Of a stretch of 64,000 nt of DNA, positions 54,365 through 63,529 are shown piece after piece. The stretch spans positions 1 to 64,000 of the forward strand of contig NZ_BAAAXG010000026.1 of NCBI RefSeq assembly GCF_039535475.1, given 5' to 3'. Origin of the DNA: Streptomyces showdoensis (GTDB lineage Bacteria; Actinomycetota; Actinomycetes; Streptomycetales; Streptomycetaceae). Numbering within the stretch: position 1 is the first letter of the stretch; every line of letters starts with the position of its first letter. The translations under genes and the position numbers were made by a program. Below the pieces are notes generated by a model, which was not told the origin of the DNA, did no database searches, and worked only from the letters and a program-made list of their open reading frames with translations.

Positions 54365-55161
54365 GCACCCTGTCATCCGGCGGCCCGGTCGTCCTCGACC
54401 CCCACTCCCTCCCGTCCGACGACAACGTCAACCCGTACACCTTCTGCGTGGAGCTCAAGGGCTCCCAGTGGTTCCTGCAGAAGGGCAAGATGATCGCCTA
54501 CTACGGGCGCATCGAGTTCAACGGCATCGGCCACGGCCGGCTCGACCGGCTGGTCCGCACCTCCTTCCACTCGCCGCTGCACGCGAGCGACTGGGTGGTG
54601 GCCGAGGGCAGCGGCAAGATGCTCCTGGCCGACCGGGCCTTCGACGTGAACTCGTACGACCTCGACGAGGGCAACCTGACGATCCGTTCGGGCAACCTGC
54701 TGGCCTACCAGCCGACGCTGGCCCTGAAGCAGTCGATCGTGCCGGGCTTCGTCACGCTCATCGGCACGGGCAAGTTCGTCGCCGCCTCCAACGGCCCGGT
54801 GGTCTTCATGGAACCCCCGCTCCGCGTCGACCCGCAGGCCCTGGTCGGCTGGGCCGACTGCCCCTCGCCCTGCCACCACTACGACCACGGCTACATGACC
54901 GGCGTCATGGGCGGCGTCCGGGCCCTGACGGGCCTCGGCGGCACCTCGGGCGAGGAGCACCAGTTCGAGTTCGTCGGCGCGGGCACGGTCCTCCTCCAGT
55001 CCACGGAGCTCCTCATGCCGGAACGCGCCATCGGCGAGCCGGGCGCCCAGCCGGGCGTTCCGGGCGGCCACGGGGCACCCGGCTCCGGCCAGGGCCCCCT
55101 CGGCCAGGTGCCGCGCCTTCCCGGACAGCTCGGGGACCTCCAGCGTCGCTTCGGCCTGTGA
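54361..55161 (+). CDS. AIM24 family protein 3 with Gly/Pro-rich tail
   Basis: A 266-residue paralogue (FCVELKGSQWFLQKGKMIAY). It carries an unusual insertion with Cys and His (WADCPSPCHHYDHGY, residues ~160-180) that could bind metal. A ~40-residue Gly/Pro/Gln tail (GAQPGVPGGHGAPGSGQGPL) is absent from the other two. The GTG start overlaps the previous stop. It is the last gene of the operon. Confidence 0.88.
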   Translation: MSTLSSGGPVVLDPHSLPSDDNVNPYTFCVELKGSQWFLQKGKMIAYYGRIEFNGIGHGRLDRLVRTSFHSPLHASDWVVAEGSGKMLLADRAFDVNSYDLDEGNLTIRSGNLLAYQPTLALKQSIVPGFVTLIGTGKFVAASNGPVVFMEPPLRVDPQALVGWADCPSPCHHYDHGYMTGVMGGVRALTGLGGTSGEEHQFEFVGAGTVLLQSTELLMPERAIGEPGAQPGVPGGHGAPGSGQGPLGQVPRLPGQLGDLQRRFGL

Positions 55162-55477
55162 ATCGGCGGGTGTGGCGGGCGCCCGCCGCCGTCGCCTCGC
55201 ACGGTGTCGGCCGCGGGCGTCAGAATGACGATGCGGGGGCACCGTCACCGGCGGCCTTCCCGGAACCGTGCGAACGGGTGGTCATCGCGTGAAGGTCGGA
55301 TTCCGGCCCAGGCTCGATCCGGCCCTCATGCCGGGCGCTGAGTGAGCGGTAGTCTGCGGAGTGTGACGTCCTCGAACGTCTGCGCCCGTCGGCCGGGGCT
55401 CGGGGGCCAGGTCCGGGTGCTCCGCGTCACACCTTCCCACTTCGTCAAGTTTTCAACTTCTTAGGTAGAATCCATAT
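55162..55477. other. Intergenic region AIM24/absC
   Basis: 316 bases without a clear gene. Its right end holds the absC promoter and dyad. I see no clear terminator for the AIM24 operon. Confidence 0.5.
55447..55471 (+). promoter_or_regulatory. absC promoter with AAGTT-N3-AACTT dyad
   Basis: AAGTT-TTC-AACTT (55447-55459) lies just before a -10-like TAGAAT (55466-55471). The ATG at 55478 follows 6 bases later, so the mRNA is probably leaderless. This AT-rich patch stands out. It is a good candidate for self-regulation. Confidence 0.6.
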
Positions 55478-55954
55478 ATGGAGACCGAGACGGCCACCCC
55501 CTGGCTCACCGATGCCGAGCAGTGCGCCTGGCGCACCTACCTCGACGTCAACAGGATGCTGACGTACCAGATGGAGAAGGACCTCCAGCCCTTCGGCCTG
55601 ACCATGAACGACTACGAGATTCTGGTGAATCTGTCCGAGTCGGCCGAGCGTCGGCTGCGGATGAGCGACCTGGCCGCGGCGACGCTCCAGTCCAAGAGCC
55701 GGCTCTCGCACCAGATCACCCGGATGGAGAACGCCGGTCTGGTGCGGCGCGAGAACTGCGAGTCGGACCGGCGCGGGCTGTACGCGGTGCTGACCGATCA
55801 CGGCATGGAGACCATGCGCAAGGTGGCGCCGCACCACGTCGAGTCCGTGCGCAAGCACTTCATCGACCTGCTGAGCACCGCCGCGCTCTCCGAGCTCCAC
55901 GAGTCGCTCAAGCCCGTCGCCGAGCAGCTGCGCGGGCGCCGGGGCAAGCCGTAG
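55478..55954 (+). CDS. absC: MarR family regulator, AbsC-like
   Basis: A 158-residue winged-helix repressor (LTMNDYEILVNLSESAERRL, MSDLAAATLQSKSRLSHQIT, wing SDRRGLYAVLTDHG). Position beside meaB/atoB/mce/scy and length match the zinc-dependent AbsC regulator of antibiotic production in S. coelicolor as I recall it. Candidate metal ligands are His in LTDHGME and VAPHHVESVRKHF, and Cys in RRENCESD. The symbol rests on recall of position and general similarity. Confidence 0.8.
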   Translation: METETATPWLTDAEQCAWRTYLDVNRMLTYQMEKDLQPFGLTMNDYEILVNLSESAERRLRMSDLAAATLQSKSRLSHQITRMENAGLVRRENCESDRRGLYAVLTDHGMETMRKVAPHHVESVRKHFIDLLSTAALSELHESLKPVAEQLRGRRGKP

Positions 55955-55969
55955 GACGGGATCCCCGGA

Positions 55970-56018
55970 CACGCGGGAGGGCCCGGCACCTTTTGCAGGT
56001 GCCGGGCCCTCCCGCGTG
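55970..56018. terminator. Bidirectional terminator absC/meaB
   Basis: A 22-bp perfect stem (55970-55991 with 55997-56018) and a 5-nt loop. It lies 16 bases from each of the two convergent stops. Confidence 0.9.
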
Positions 56019-56034
56019 GGCCGTGAGAGCGCGC

Positions 56035-56991
56035 TCAGTGGCCCGTCAGGCTGTCGATCAGCTCGTCGGAGGCCGCGTACGGGTCGAGCTCGCCGGCCGT
56101 GATGCGCTCCGCCAGCGCGTCCAGGCGGCGGTCGCCGTGCAGGTCGCCGATCCGCTCGCGCAGCGCCGTGATGGTGATCGTCTCGACCTCGCGCGCCGCG
56201 CGGGACCGGCGGCGCTCGGCCAGGACGCCGTGCTCCTCCATCCAGGCGCGGTGCTTCTCCAGGGCCTCCACGACCTCGTCGACGCCCTCGCCTCGGGCGG
56301 CGACGGTCTTGACGATCGGGGGACGCCAGTCGCCGGGCCCCCGGGCCTCGCCGAGGCCCAGCATGTGGTTGAGCTCGCGGGCGGTGGCGTCGGCGCCGTC
56401 CCGGTCCGCCTTGTTGACCACGTAGACGTCGCCGATCTCCAGGATGCCCGCCTTGGCGGCCTGGATGCCGTCGCCCATGCCCGGCGCGAGCAGCACCACC
56501 GAGGTGTCGGCCTGGGAGGCGATCTCCACCTCCGACTGGCCGACGCCGACGGTCTCCACGAGCACCACGTCGCAGCCGGCCGCGTCGAGCACCCGAATCG
56601 CCTGCGGGGCGGACCAGGCGAGGCCGCCCAGGTGCCCTCGGGTGGCCATGGAGCGGATGTAGACGCCCGGGTCGGAGGCGTGCTCCGACATGCGCACCCG
56701 GTCGCCGAGGAGCGCCCCGCCGCTGAACGGCGAGGACGGGTCGACGGCGAGCACGCCGACCCGCTTGCCCGCCCGGCGGTACGCGGTGACCAGCGCCGAG
56801 GTCGAGGTCGACTTGCCGACGCCGGGCGAGCCGGTCAGGCCCACCACGTACGCGTTGCCGGTCAGCGGCGCGAGCGCCGCCATGACCTCGCGCAGCTGCG
56901 GGGACGCCCCCTCCACGAGCGAGATCAGCCGGGCCACGGCGCGCGGCCGGCCCTCCCGTGCCTGGGCGACCAGTGCGGGGACGTCCACCAT
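56035..56991 (-). CDS. meaB: MeaB/ArgK-type G-protein chaperone of B12-dependent acyl-CoA mutases
   Basis: A 318-residue GTPase that loads and protects adenosylcobalamin in methylmalonyl- or isobutyryl-CoA mutase. The P-loop is GSPGVGKST, switch region VDPSSPFSGGALLGDRVRM, VETVGVGQSEVE (G3) and NKADRDGA (G4). The C-terminal dimer helix is intact. It follows atoB by 25 bases, on the same strand. Its presence fits icmA at 39.8 kb and mce at 58.4 kb. Confidence 0.96.
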   Translation of the reverse strand: MVDVPALVAQAREGRPRAVARLISLVEGASPQLREVMAALAPLTGNAYVVGLTGSPGVGKSTSTSALVTAYRRAGKRVGVLAVDPSSPFSGGALLGDRVRMSEHASDPGVYIRSMATRGHLGGLAWSAPQAIRVLDAAGCDVVLVETVGVGQSEVEIASQADTSVVLLAPGMGDGIQAAKAGILEIGDVYVVNKADRDGADATARELNHMLGLGEARGPGDWRPPIVKTVAARGEGVDEVVEALEKHRAWMEEHGVLAERRRSRAAREVETITITALRERIGDLHGDRRLDALAERITAGELDPYAASDELIDSLTGH

Positions 56992-57016
56992 CTGCGGTGC
57001 TCCTTGAGGTGACGGA

Positions 57017-58219
57017 TTACTTGCCGGGAACCTTCACGATCAGGGCGTCGCCCTGGCCGCCGCCGCCGCACAGCGCGGCCGCGCCGACGCCGCCGCCGCG
57101 CCGCTTGAGCTCCAGGGCCAGGTGCAGCACCACGCGGGCGCCGGACATGCCGATGGGGTGGCCGAGCGCGATGGCGCCGCCGTTGACGTTCACCTTTTCA
57201 GGGGTGACGCCGAGGTCCTTCATTGACTGGTGGGCGACCGCGGCGAAGGCCTCGTTGATCTCGATCAGGTCCAGGTCGGCGACCTCCAGGCCCTCCTTCT
57301 TCAGGGCGTGCAGGATGGCGTTGGACGGCTGCGACTGGAGCGAGTTGTCCGGGCCGGCCACGTTGCCGTGGGCGCCGATCTCGGCGATCCACTCCAGGCC
57401 CAGCTCCTCCGCCTTGGCCTTGCTCATGACGACCACGGCGGCCGCGCCGTCGGAGATCTGCGAGGAGGTGCCGGCGGTGATGGTGCCGTCCTTGGCGAAG
57501 GCCGGGCGGAGCTTGCCGAGGGACTCGGCGGTGGTCTCGGCGCGGATGCCCTCGTCCTGGGAGAAGACGACCGGGTCGCCCTTGCGCTGCGGGATCTCGA
57601 CCGGGGTGATCTCCGCCTCGAAGACGCCGTTCTTCTGGGCGGCGGCGGCGCGCTGGTGCGACAGGGCGGCGATCTCGTCCTGGACCCCGCGCGGGATGCC
57701 CAGGCGGGTGTTGTGCTTCTCGGTCGACTCGCCCATGGCGATGTTCTCGAAGGCGTCGGTCAGACCGTCGTACGCCATGGCGTCGAGCATCTCGATGGCG
57801 CCGTACTTGTAGCCCTCGCGGGACTTGGGCAGCAGGTGCGGGGCGTTGGTCATGGACTCCTGGCCGCCGGCGACGACGACGTCGAACTCGCCCGCGCGGA
57901 TCAGCTGGTCGGCGAGCGCGATGGCGTCGAGACCGGAGAGGCACACCTTGTTGACGGTGAGGGCCGGGACGTTCATCGGGATGCCGGCCTTGACGGCGGC
58001 CTGGCGGGCGGGGATCTGCCCGGCGCCCGCCTGCAGCACCTGGCCCATGATCACGTACTGCACCTGGTCGCCGCCGATGCCGGCACGGTCCAGGGCGGCC
58101 TTGATCGCGAAACCGCCGAGGTCGGCGCCCGAGAAGGACTTGAGCGAGCCGAGCAGGCGACCCATGGGCGTGCGGGCGCCCGCGACGATCACTGAGGTGG
58201 TACCGGTCGTTCCAGACAT
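57017..58219 (-). CDS. atoB: Acetyl-CoA C-acetyltransferase (thiolase)
   Basis: A 400-residue thiolase that condenses or splits acetoacetyl-CoA. The nucleophile is Cys93 in [11 protein letters not shown]; the second half has [24 protein letters not shown] and the final CGGGGQGDA with the acid/base Cys. ATG 58217-58219 follows AAGGGG. It is the first gene of an atoB-meaB operon. It may supply butyryl-CoA precursors used by the nearby mutase pathway. Confidence 0.96.
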   Translation of the reverse strand: MSGTTGTTSVIVAGARTPMGRLLGSLKSFSGADLGGFAIKAALDRAGIGGDQVQYVIMGQVLQAGAGQIPARQAAVKAGIPMNVPALTVNKVCLSGLDAIALADQLIRAGEFDVVVAGGQESMTNAPHLLPKSREGYKYGAIEMLDAMAYDGLTDAFENIAMGESTEKHNTRLGIPRGVQDEIAALSHQRAAAAQKNGVFEAEITPVEIPQRKGDPVVFSQDEGIRAETTAESLGKLRPAFAKDGTITAGTSSQISDGAAAVVVMSKAKAEELGLEWIAEIGAHGNVAGPDNSLQSQPSNAILHALKKEGLEVADLDLIEINEAFAAVAHQSMKDLGVTPEKVNVNGGAIALGHPIGMSGARVVLHLALELKRRGGGVGAAALCGGGGQGDALIVKVPGK

Positions 58220-58356
58220 GAGGCACAGCCCCTTGGGATGAGGAGTGAACGAGGGTTTACCGCCAATGTACTGAGCGGTGCCGCGCCGGGTCACCGGCCT
58301 GCCGGTGTGATCGCGCGCACGTTGCGTAACCATCCGCCCGGCGCTGCACTGGAGGC

Positions 58357-58809
58357 ATGCTGACGCGAATCGACCACATCGGAATCGCCTGCCGGAACCT
58401 CGACGAGACCGTCGCGTTCTACAAGGCCACGTACGGTTTCGAGGTCTTCCACGAAGAGGTCAACGAGGAGCAGGGCGTCCGCGAGGCCATGCTCAAGATC
58501 AACGAGACCTCGGACGGCGGGGCCTCCTACCTCCAGCTCCTGGAGCCGACCCGGGAGGACTCGGCGGTGGGCAAGTGGCTCGCCAAGAACGGCGAGGGCG
58601 TGCACCACATCGCCTTCGGCACCGCGGACGTGGACGGGGACGCGGAGGCCATCCGCGGCAAGGGCGTCCGGGTGCTCTACGACGAGCCGCGGATCGGTTC
58701 CATGGGCTCCCGCATCACCTTCCTGCACCCCAAGGACTGCCACGGCGTGCTGACCGAACTGGTCACCTCGGCGGAGCCCTCGGCTGACCACTCCTCAGCG
58801 GAGCACTGA
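58357..58809 (+). CDS. mce: Methylmalonyl-CoA epimerase
   Basis: A 150-residue vicinal-oxygen-chelate enzyme that interconverts (2R)- and (2S)-methylmalonyl-CoA. Metal ligands are His7 (RIDHIGIA), Gln in SYLQLLEP, His in GVHHIAFGT and Glu in GVLTELV. GGAGG lies only one base before the ATG, too close for normal initiation, so this start may work as leaderless or with unusual spacing. It diverges from atoB-meaB across 137 bp and precedes scy. Confidence 0.95.
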   Translation: MLTRIDHIGIACRNLDETVAFYKATYGFEVFHEEVNEEQGVREAMLKINETSDGGASYLQLLEPTREDSAVGKWLAKNGEGVHHIAFGTADVDGDAEAIRGKGVRVLYDEPRIGSMGSRITFLHPKDCHGVLTELVTSAEPSADHSSAEH

Positions 58810-59023
58810 CCTCCGGATTCCCGGCCCGGTAGAGTGGGCGACTCCGGGCCGGGGCCGGTCGGAGCCGTGTGCGCACGGCACCGAAGTCGGGATGTCGGGG
58901 TCGTCCGATCTGCCACGATTCCCCGGGGGTCCGTCCTCGTCCGTGAGGGCGTGACCGCTGGAGTTGCGACCAGGGTTGGGGTCTCCCCTGCTCGAAGAGC
59001 TCGGGGAAGGATGGGACCGCGCA

Positions 59024-62000
59024 GTGCGGGGCTACGAACGCCAGGAGAGCCAGCGAGCTGAAGACGACCACCTCTCGCGGTTCGAAGCCGAGATGGACCG
59101 GCTGAAGACCGAGCGGGAGAAGGCCGTCCAGCACGCCGAGGACCTCGGCTACCAGGTCGAGGTGTTGCGCGCCAAGCTCCACGAGGCGCGCCGCACCATC
59201 GCGTCGCGGCCCGCGTACGACAGTGCGGACATCGGCTACCAGGCCGAGCAGATGCTGCGCAACGCGCAGGTGCAGGCCGAGCAGCTGCGCCAGGACGCCG
59301 AGCGCGAGCTGCGGGAGGCGCGCGCCCAGACGCAGCGGATCCTGCAGGAGCACGCGGAGCAGCAGGCCCGGCTCCAGTCGGAGCTGCACACCGAGGCCGT
59401 CACGCGCCGCCAGCAGCTCGACCAGGAGCTGAACGAGCGCCGCCAGACCGTCGAGTCGCACGTCAACGAGAACGTGGCGTGGGCCGAGCAGCTGCGGGCC
59501 CGTACGGAGGCGCAGGCCCGCCGGCTGATGGAGGAGTCCCGCGCCGAGGCCGAGCAGTCGCTGGCCGCCGCGCGCGCCGAGGCGGCCCGGGTCGCCGAGG
59601 AGACCCGTCGCCGGATCGGTACCGAGGCCGAGGCGGCCCGTGCCGAGGCGGAAGCGATTCTGCTGCGCGCCCGCAAGGACGCCGAGCGGATGCTGGGCGC
59701 CGCCTCCAGCCAGGCCCAGGAGGCCACCAGCCACGCCGAGCAGCTGCGCTCGGCCACCACCGCCGAGACCGAGCAGGCCCGCCGCGAGGCCGCCGAGCTG
59801 TCCCGGGCGGCGGAGCAGCGCCTCCAGGAGGCCGAGGAGAGGCTGCGCGAGGCCCGTACGGAGGCCGAGCGGGCGCTCAGCGAGGCCAAGGAGTCGGCGG
59901 CGAAGCAGCTCGCCTCCGCCGAGTCGGTCAACGAGCAGCGCACCCGCACCGCGAAGGCGGAGATCGCGCGCCTGGTCGGCGAGGCCACCAAGGAGGCCGA
60001 GGCCCTCAAGGAGCAGGCCGGGGAGAAGCTGCGCGAGGCGACCGCCGAGGCCGAGAAGCTGGTCTCGGAGGCCTCGGAGAAGGCCCGTACGGTCGCCGCC
60101 GAGGATTCCGCCGCCGCGCTCGCCAAGGCCGCGCGGACCGCCGAGGAGGTCCTGAGCAAGGCGTCGCAGGACGCCCAGGAGACCACCCGCAAGGCGGCCG
60201 AGGAGGCCGAGCGGATCCGGCGCGAGGCAGAGGCCGAGGCGGACCGGCTGCGGTCCACCGCCGAGGAGCAGGCCGACGAGCTGCTCGGCTCGGCGAAGGA
60301 CGACACCAAGGAGTACCGCGCCAAGACGGTCGAGCTGCAGGAGGAGGCGCGCCGGCTGCGCGGCGAGGCCGAGCAGCTGCGGGCCGAGGCGATCGCCGAG
60401 GGCGAGCGGATCCGCGGCGAGGCCCGGCGCGAGGCCGTCGGCCAGATCGAGGAGTCGGCGAAGACCGCCGAGGAGCTGCTGACCAAGGCCCGCAGGGACG
60501 CGGAGGAACTGCGGACGAGCGCGGGCGCCGAGAGCGAGCGGGTCCGCGGCGAGGCCGTGGAGCGGGCGCAGACCCTGCGCACCCAGGCCGAGGAGACGCT
60601 GGAGCGCACCCGCGCCGAGGCCGAGCGGATGCGCGCCGAGGCCGAGGAGCAGGCCGAGTCGGTCAAGGAGGCGGCCGAGGAGATCGCCGTCGCCGTGCGC
60701 GACGAGGCCGAGCGGGCCGCCGCGGCCCGGCAGGCGGAGGCGGCCGAGGAGCTGACCCGGCTGCACACCGAGGCGGAGGCAAAGCTGTCGGCCGCCGGCG
60801 AGGAGCTGACCGACGCGCGGGCCGAGGCCGAGCGGATCCGGCGCGAGGCCGCCGAGGAGAGCGAGCGGCAGCGCGCGGAGGCCGCGGAGCGCGTCCGGAC
60901 GCTGCAGGCGCAGGCCGAGCAGGAGGCCGAGCGGCTGCGCGCGGAGGCGTCCCAGGACGCGTCCACCGCGCGGGCCGAGGCGGAGTCCGCGGCGACGACG
61001 CTGCGCGAGGAGGCCGGGGCCGAGGCCGAGCGGCTGCGGTCCGAGGCGCAGGAGACCGCCGACCGGGTGCGGGCCGAGGCCGCGTCCGCCGCCGAGCGGG
61101 TCGCCGCCGAGGCCGCGGAGGCGCTGGCCGCCGCGCAGGAGGAGGCCAACCGGCGCCGCCGGGAGGCCGAGGAGACGCTGGACTCGGCGCGGTCCGAGGC
61201 CGACCGGGAGCGCGAGCACGCCCGGGAGCGGAGCGAGGAGCTGCTGGCCTCCGCGCGCAAGCGGGTGGAGGAGGCCCAGGCCGAGGCGCACCGCCTGGTC
61301 GAGGAGGCCGACGCCCGCGCCACGGAGCTGGTGTCCGGCGCCCAGCAGACCGCCCAGGACGTGCGGGACTCGGTCTCCGGGCTGCGCGAGACGGCCGAGG
61401 AGGAGATCGCCGGGCTGCGCAGCGCGGCCGAGCACGCGGCGGAGCGCACCCGGACCGAGGCGCAGGAGGAGGCGGACCGGGTCCGCGCCGACGCGTACGA
61501 GGAGCGGGAGCGGGCCACCGAGGACGCGAACCGCACCCGCGAGCGCGCGCGGGAGGAGTCCGAGGCGGCGAAGGCGCTGGCCGAGCGGACGGTCACGGAC
61601 GCCCTCGCGGAGGCGGAGAAGCTGCGGGCGGACACCGCGGAGTACGCGCAGCGGGTACGGACCGAGGCGACGGACGCGCTGGCCTCGTCCGAGCAGGACG
61701 CGGCCCGCACCCGTGCGGACGCCCGGGACGACGCCAACCGGATCCGTTCGGAGGCGGCCGCCCAGTCGGAGACGGTGGTCGGCGAGGCGCGCGCGGAGGC
61801 CGAGCGGATCACGGCCGAGGCCGAGCAGGTCCTGGACGAGGCCCGGCAGGCGGCCGACAAGCGGCGCTCCGACGCGGCCGAGCAGGCCGACGCGCTCGTG
61901 GGCGAGGCGACGGCCGAGGCCGAGCGGCTCACCGCCGAGGCCGCGCTGGTCCTGGACGAGGCCCGGGAGACCGCCGACAAGCGGCGCTCCGACGCGGCCG

Positions 62001-63415
62001 AGCAGGCCGACGCCCTGGTCGCCGAGGCCACGGCCGAGGCCGAGCGGATCACGACCGAGGCCGCAGAGCTCCTGGAGAGCACCGAGCAGGACGCGACCCG
62101 GCTCCGTACGGAGGCCGAACAGGTCAAGGTGGACGGCGAGGCGCACGCGCAGGCGCTGCGCACGGCCGCGCTGGAGGACGCCGACCGGATTCTGGACGAG
62201 GCCCGGCAGGCGGCCGACAAGCGGCGCTCCGACGCGGCCGAGCAGGCCGACGCCCTGGTCGCCGAGGCCACGGCCGAGGCCGAGCGGATCACGACCGAGG
62301 CCGTCGAGCTGCTGGAGAGCACCGAGCAGGACGCGGCCCGGCTGCGGGCCGAGGCCGAGCAGGTCAAGGCCGACGGCGAGGCGGAGGCGGAGGCGCTGCG
62401 CGCCGCGGCCCGCGCCGACGGCGAGCAGGTCCTGGACGAGGCCCGGCAGGCGGCCGACAAGCGGCGGGCCGACGCGGCCGAGCAGGCCGACACGCTGGTC
62501 GCCGAGGCCACGGCCGAGGCGGAGCGGATCCGCGTGGAGTCGGAGCGGGTCAGGGCGGAGGCCGAGGCGGCGGCCGAGGAGATGCGCTCCGAGGCGCGTG
62601 CCGAGGCGGACCGCACGCTCGACGAGGCCCGGGAGGCCGGCGCGAAGAAGCGGGCGGACGCGGCCGAGCAGGCGGACCAGCTGATGGCGAAGGCCCAGGA
62701 GGAGGCGCTGCGCGCCACCACCGAGGCGGAGTCGCAGGCGGACACGATGGTCGGCGCGGCCCGCAAGGAGGCCGAGCGGATCGTCGCCGAGGCGACCATC
62801 GAGGGCAACTCGCTGGTCGAGAAGGCCCGTACGGACGCGGACGAGCTGCTGATCGGGGCGCGCAGCGACGCCACGGCCATAAGGGACCGTGCGGAGGAGC
62901 TGCGCGGCCGGGTCGAGGGTGAGATCGAGGAGCTGCACGAGCGGGCGCGGCGCGAGACGGCCGAGCAGATGAAGACGGCCGGCGAGCGCGTGGACAAGCT
63001 GGTGACGGCGGCGACCGAGCAGCGGGCGGAGGCCGAGGAGAAGTCCAAGGAGATGCTCTCCGAGGCGAGTTCCGAGGCGAGCAAGGTGCGCATCGCCGCG
63101 GTGAAGCGGGCGGAGGCGCTCCTCAAGGAGGCCGAGCAGAAGAAGGCCTCGCTCGTCGCGGAGGCGGAGAAGATCAAGGCGGAGGCGGAGCAGGAGGCCG
63201 AGCGGCTCGTCGAGGAGGGCAAGCGCGAGCTGGAGGTGCTGGTCCGTCGGCGCGAGAGCATCAATGCCGAGATCTCCCGTGTCCAGGACGTCCTCGAAGC
63301 GTTGGAGTCTTTCGAGGCGCCGGGCGGTGGGGCGAAGTCCGGCGGCGCCCAGACGGTCAAGGCGGGCGCGTCCGCGGGGTCCACTCGTTCGAGTGGCAAG
63401 TCCTCGGAGAGCTAG
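59024..63415 (+). CDS. scy: Scy, polarity-organising coiled-coil protein
   Basis: A 1463-residue, almost wholly coiled-coil protein that organises the tip-located polarity complex with DivIVA and FilP. The N-terminus VRGYERQESQRAEDDHLSRF and the DivIVA-like segment KTEREKAVQHAEDLGYQVEV precede ~1350 residues rich in Ala, Glu and Arg in hendecad/heptad patterns. The C-terminus is LEVLVRRRESINAEISRVQD and a Gly/Ser tail. It is longer than the ~1326 residues I recall for S. coelicolor; near-identical repeats around residues ~936-1160 are the likely reason. GTG 59024 is chosen by similarity; upstream in-frame TTG 58964 is possible. Confidence 0.93.
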   Translation: MRGYERQESQRAEDDHLSRFEAEMDRLKTEREKAVQHAEDLGYQVEVLRAKLHEARRTIASRPAYDSADIGYQAEQMLRNAQVQAEQLRQDAERELREARAQTQRILQEHAEQQARLQSELHTEAVTRRQQLDQELNERRQTVESHVNENVAWAEQLRARTEAQARRLMEESRAEAEQSLAAARAEAARVAEETRRRIGTEAEAARAEAEAILLRARKDAERMLGAASSQAQEATSHAEQLRSATTAETEQARREAAELSRAAEQRLQEAEERLREARTEAERALSEAKESAAKQLASAESVNEQRTRTAKAEIARLVGEATKEAEALKEQAGEKLREATAEAEKLVSEASEKARTVAAEDSAAALAKAARTAEEVLSKASQDAQETTRKAAEEAERIRREAEAEADRLRSTAEEQADELLGSAKDDTKEYRAKTVELQEEARRLRGEAEQLRAEAIAEGERIRGEARREAVGQIEESAKTAEELLTKARRDAEELRTSAGAESERVRGEAVERAQTLRTQAEETLERTRAEAERMRAEAEEQAESVKEAAEEIAVAVRDEAERAAAARQAEAAEELTRLHTEAEAKLSAAGEELTDARAEAERIRREAAEESERQRAEAAERVRTLQAQAEQEAERLRAEASQDASTARAEAESAATTLREEAGAEAERLRSEAQETADRVRAEAASAAERVAAEAAEALAAAQEEANRRRREAEETLDSARSEADREREHARERSEELLASARKRVEEAQAEAHRLVEEADARATELVSGAQQTAQDVRDSVSGLRETAEEEIAGLRSAAEHAAERTRTEAQEEADRVRADAYEERERATEDANRTRERAREESEAAKALAERTVTDALAEAEKLRADTAEYAQRVRTEATDALASSEQDAARTRADARDDANRIRSEAAAQSETVVGEARAEAERITAEAEQVLDEARQAADKRRSDAAEQADALVGEATAEAERLTAEAALVLDEARETADKRRSDAAEQADALVAEATAEAERITTEAAELLESTEQDATRLRTEAEQVKVDGEAHAQALRTAALEDADRILDEARQAADKRRSDAAEQADALVAEATAEAERITTEAVELLESTEQDAARLRAEAEQVKADGEAEAEALRAAARADGEQVLDEARQAADKRRADAAEQADTLVAEATAEAERIRVESERVRAEAEAAAEEMRSEARAEADRTLDEAREAGAKKRADAAEQADQLMAKAQEEALRATTEAESQADTMVGAARKEAERIVAEATIEGNSLVEKARTDADELLIGARSDATAIRDRAEELRGRVEGEIEELHERARRETAEQMKTAGERVDKLVTAATEQRAEAEEKSKEMLSEASSEASKVRIAAVKRAEALLKEAEQKKASLVAEAEKIKAEAEQEAERLVEEGKRELEVLVRRRESINAEISRVQDVLEALESFEAPGGGAKSGGAQTVKAGASAGSTRSSGKSSES
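61831..62550 (+). repeat. In-frame 120/240-bp duplications in scy
   Basis: The sequence beginning CTGGACGAGGCCCGG recurs at 61831, 61951, 62191 and 62431, i.e. at spacings of 120, 240 and 240 bp (40 and 80 residues). Long stretches within the units are identical, so duplication or conversion was recent. Forty residues equals three hendecads plus a heptad. Confidence 0.88.
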
Positions 63416-63529
63416 CCACTCAAAAGGCTGGACATTCTCCAGATCAAACGGGCATACGCTCGATGACACGCCGCTTCGGCCCCTAGGATTCCCTCTAACA
63501 CCTCACCGGTCTCTTTCGACAGGAACCTC

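Noticed and set aside
59005..59011. GGAAGGA as ribosome site proving the scy start
   Set aside because: It is 12 bases from GTG 59024, longer than usual, so the start is supported by similarity more than by this site; TTG 58964 remains possible.
58763..63469. 1568-codon open frame on the minus strand opposite scy
   Set aside because: Leu/Arg/Gly-rich antisense frame of a repetitive GC-rich coiled-coil gene; no start signal or family, while scy is unmistakable on the plus strand.
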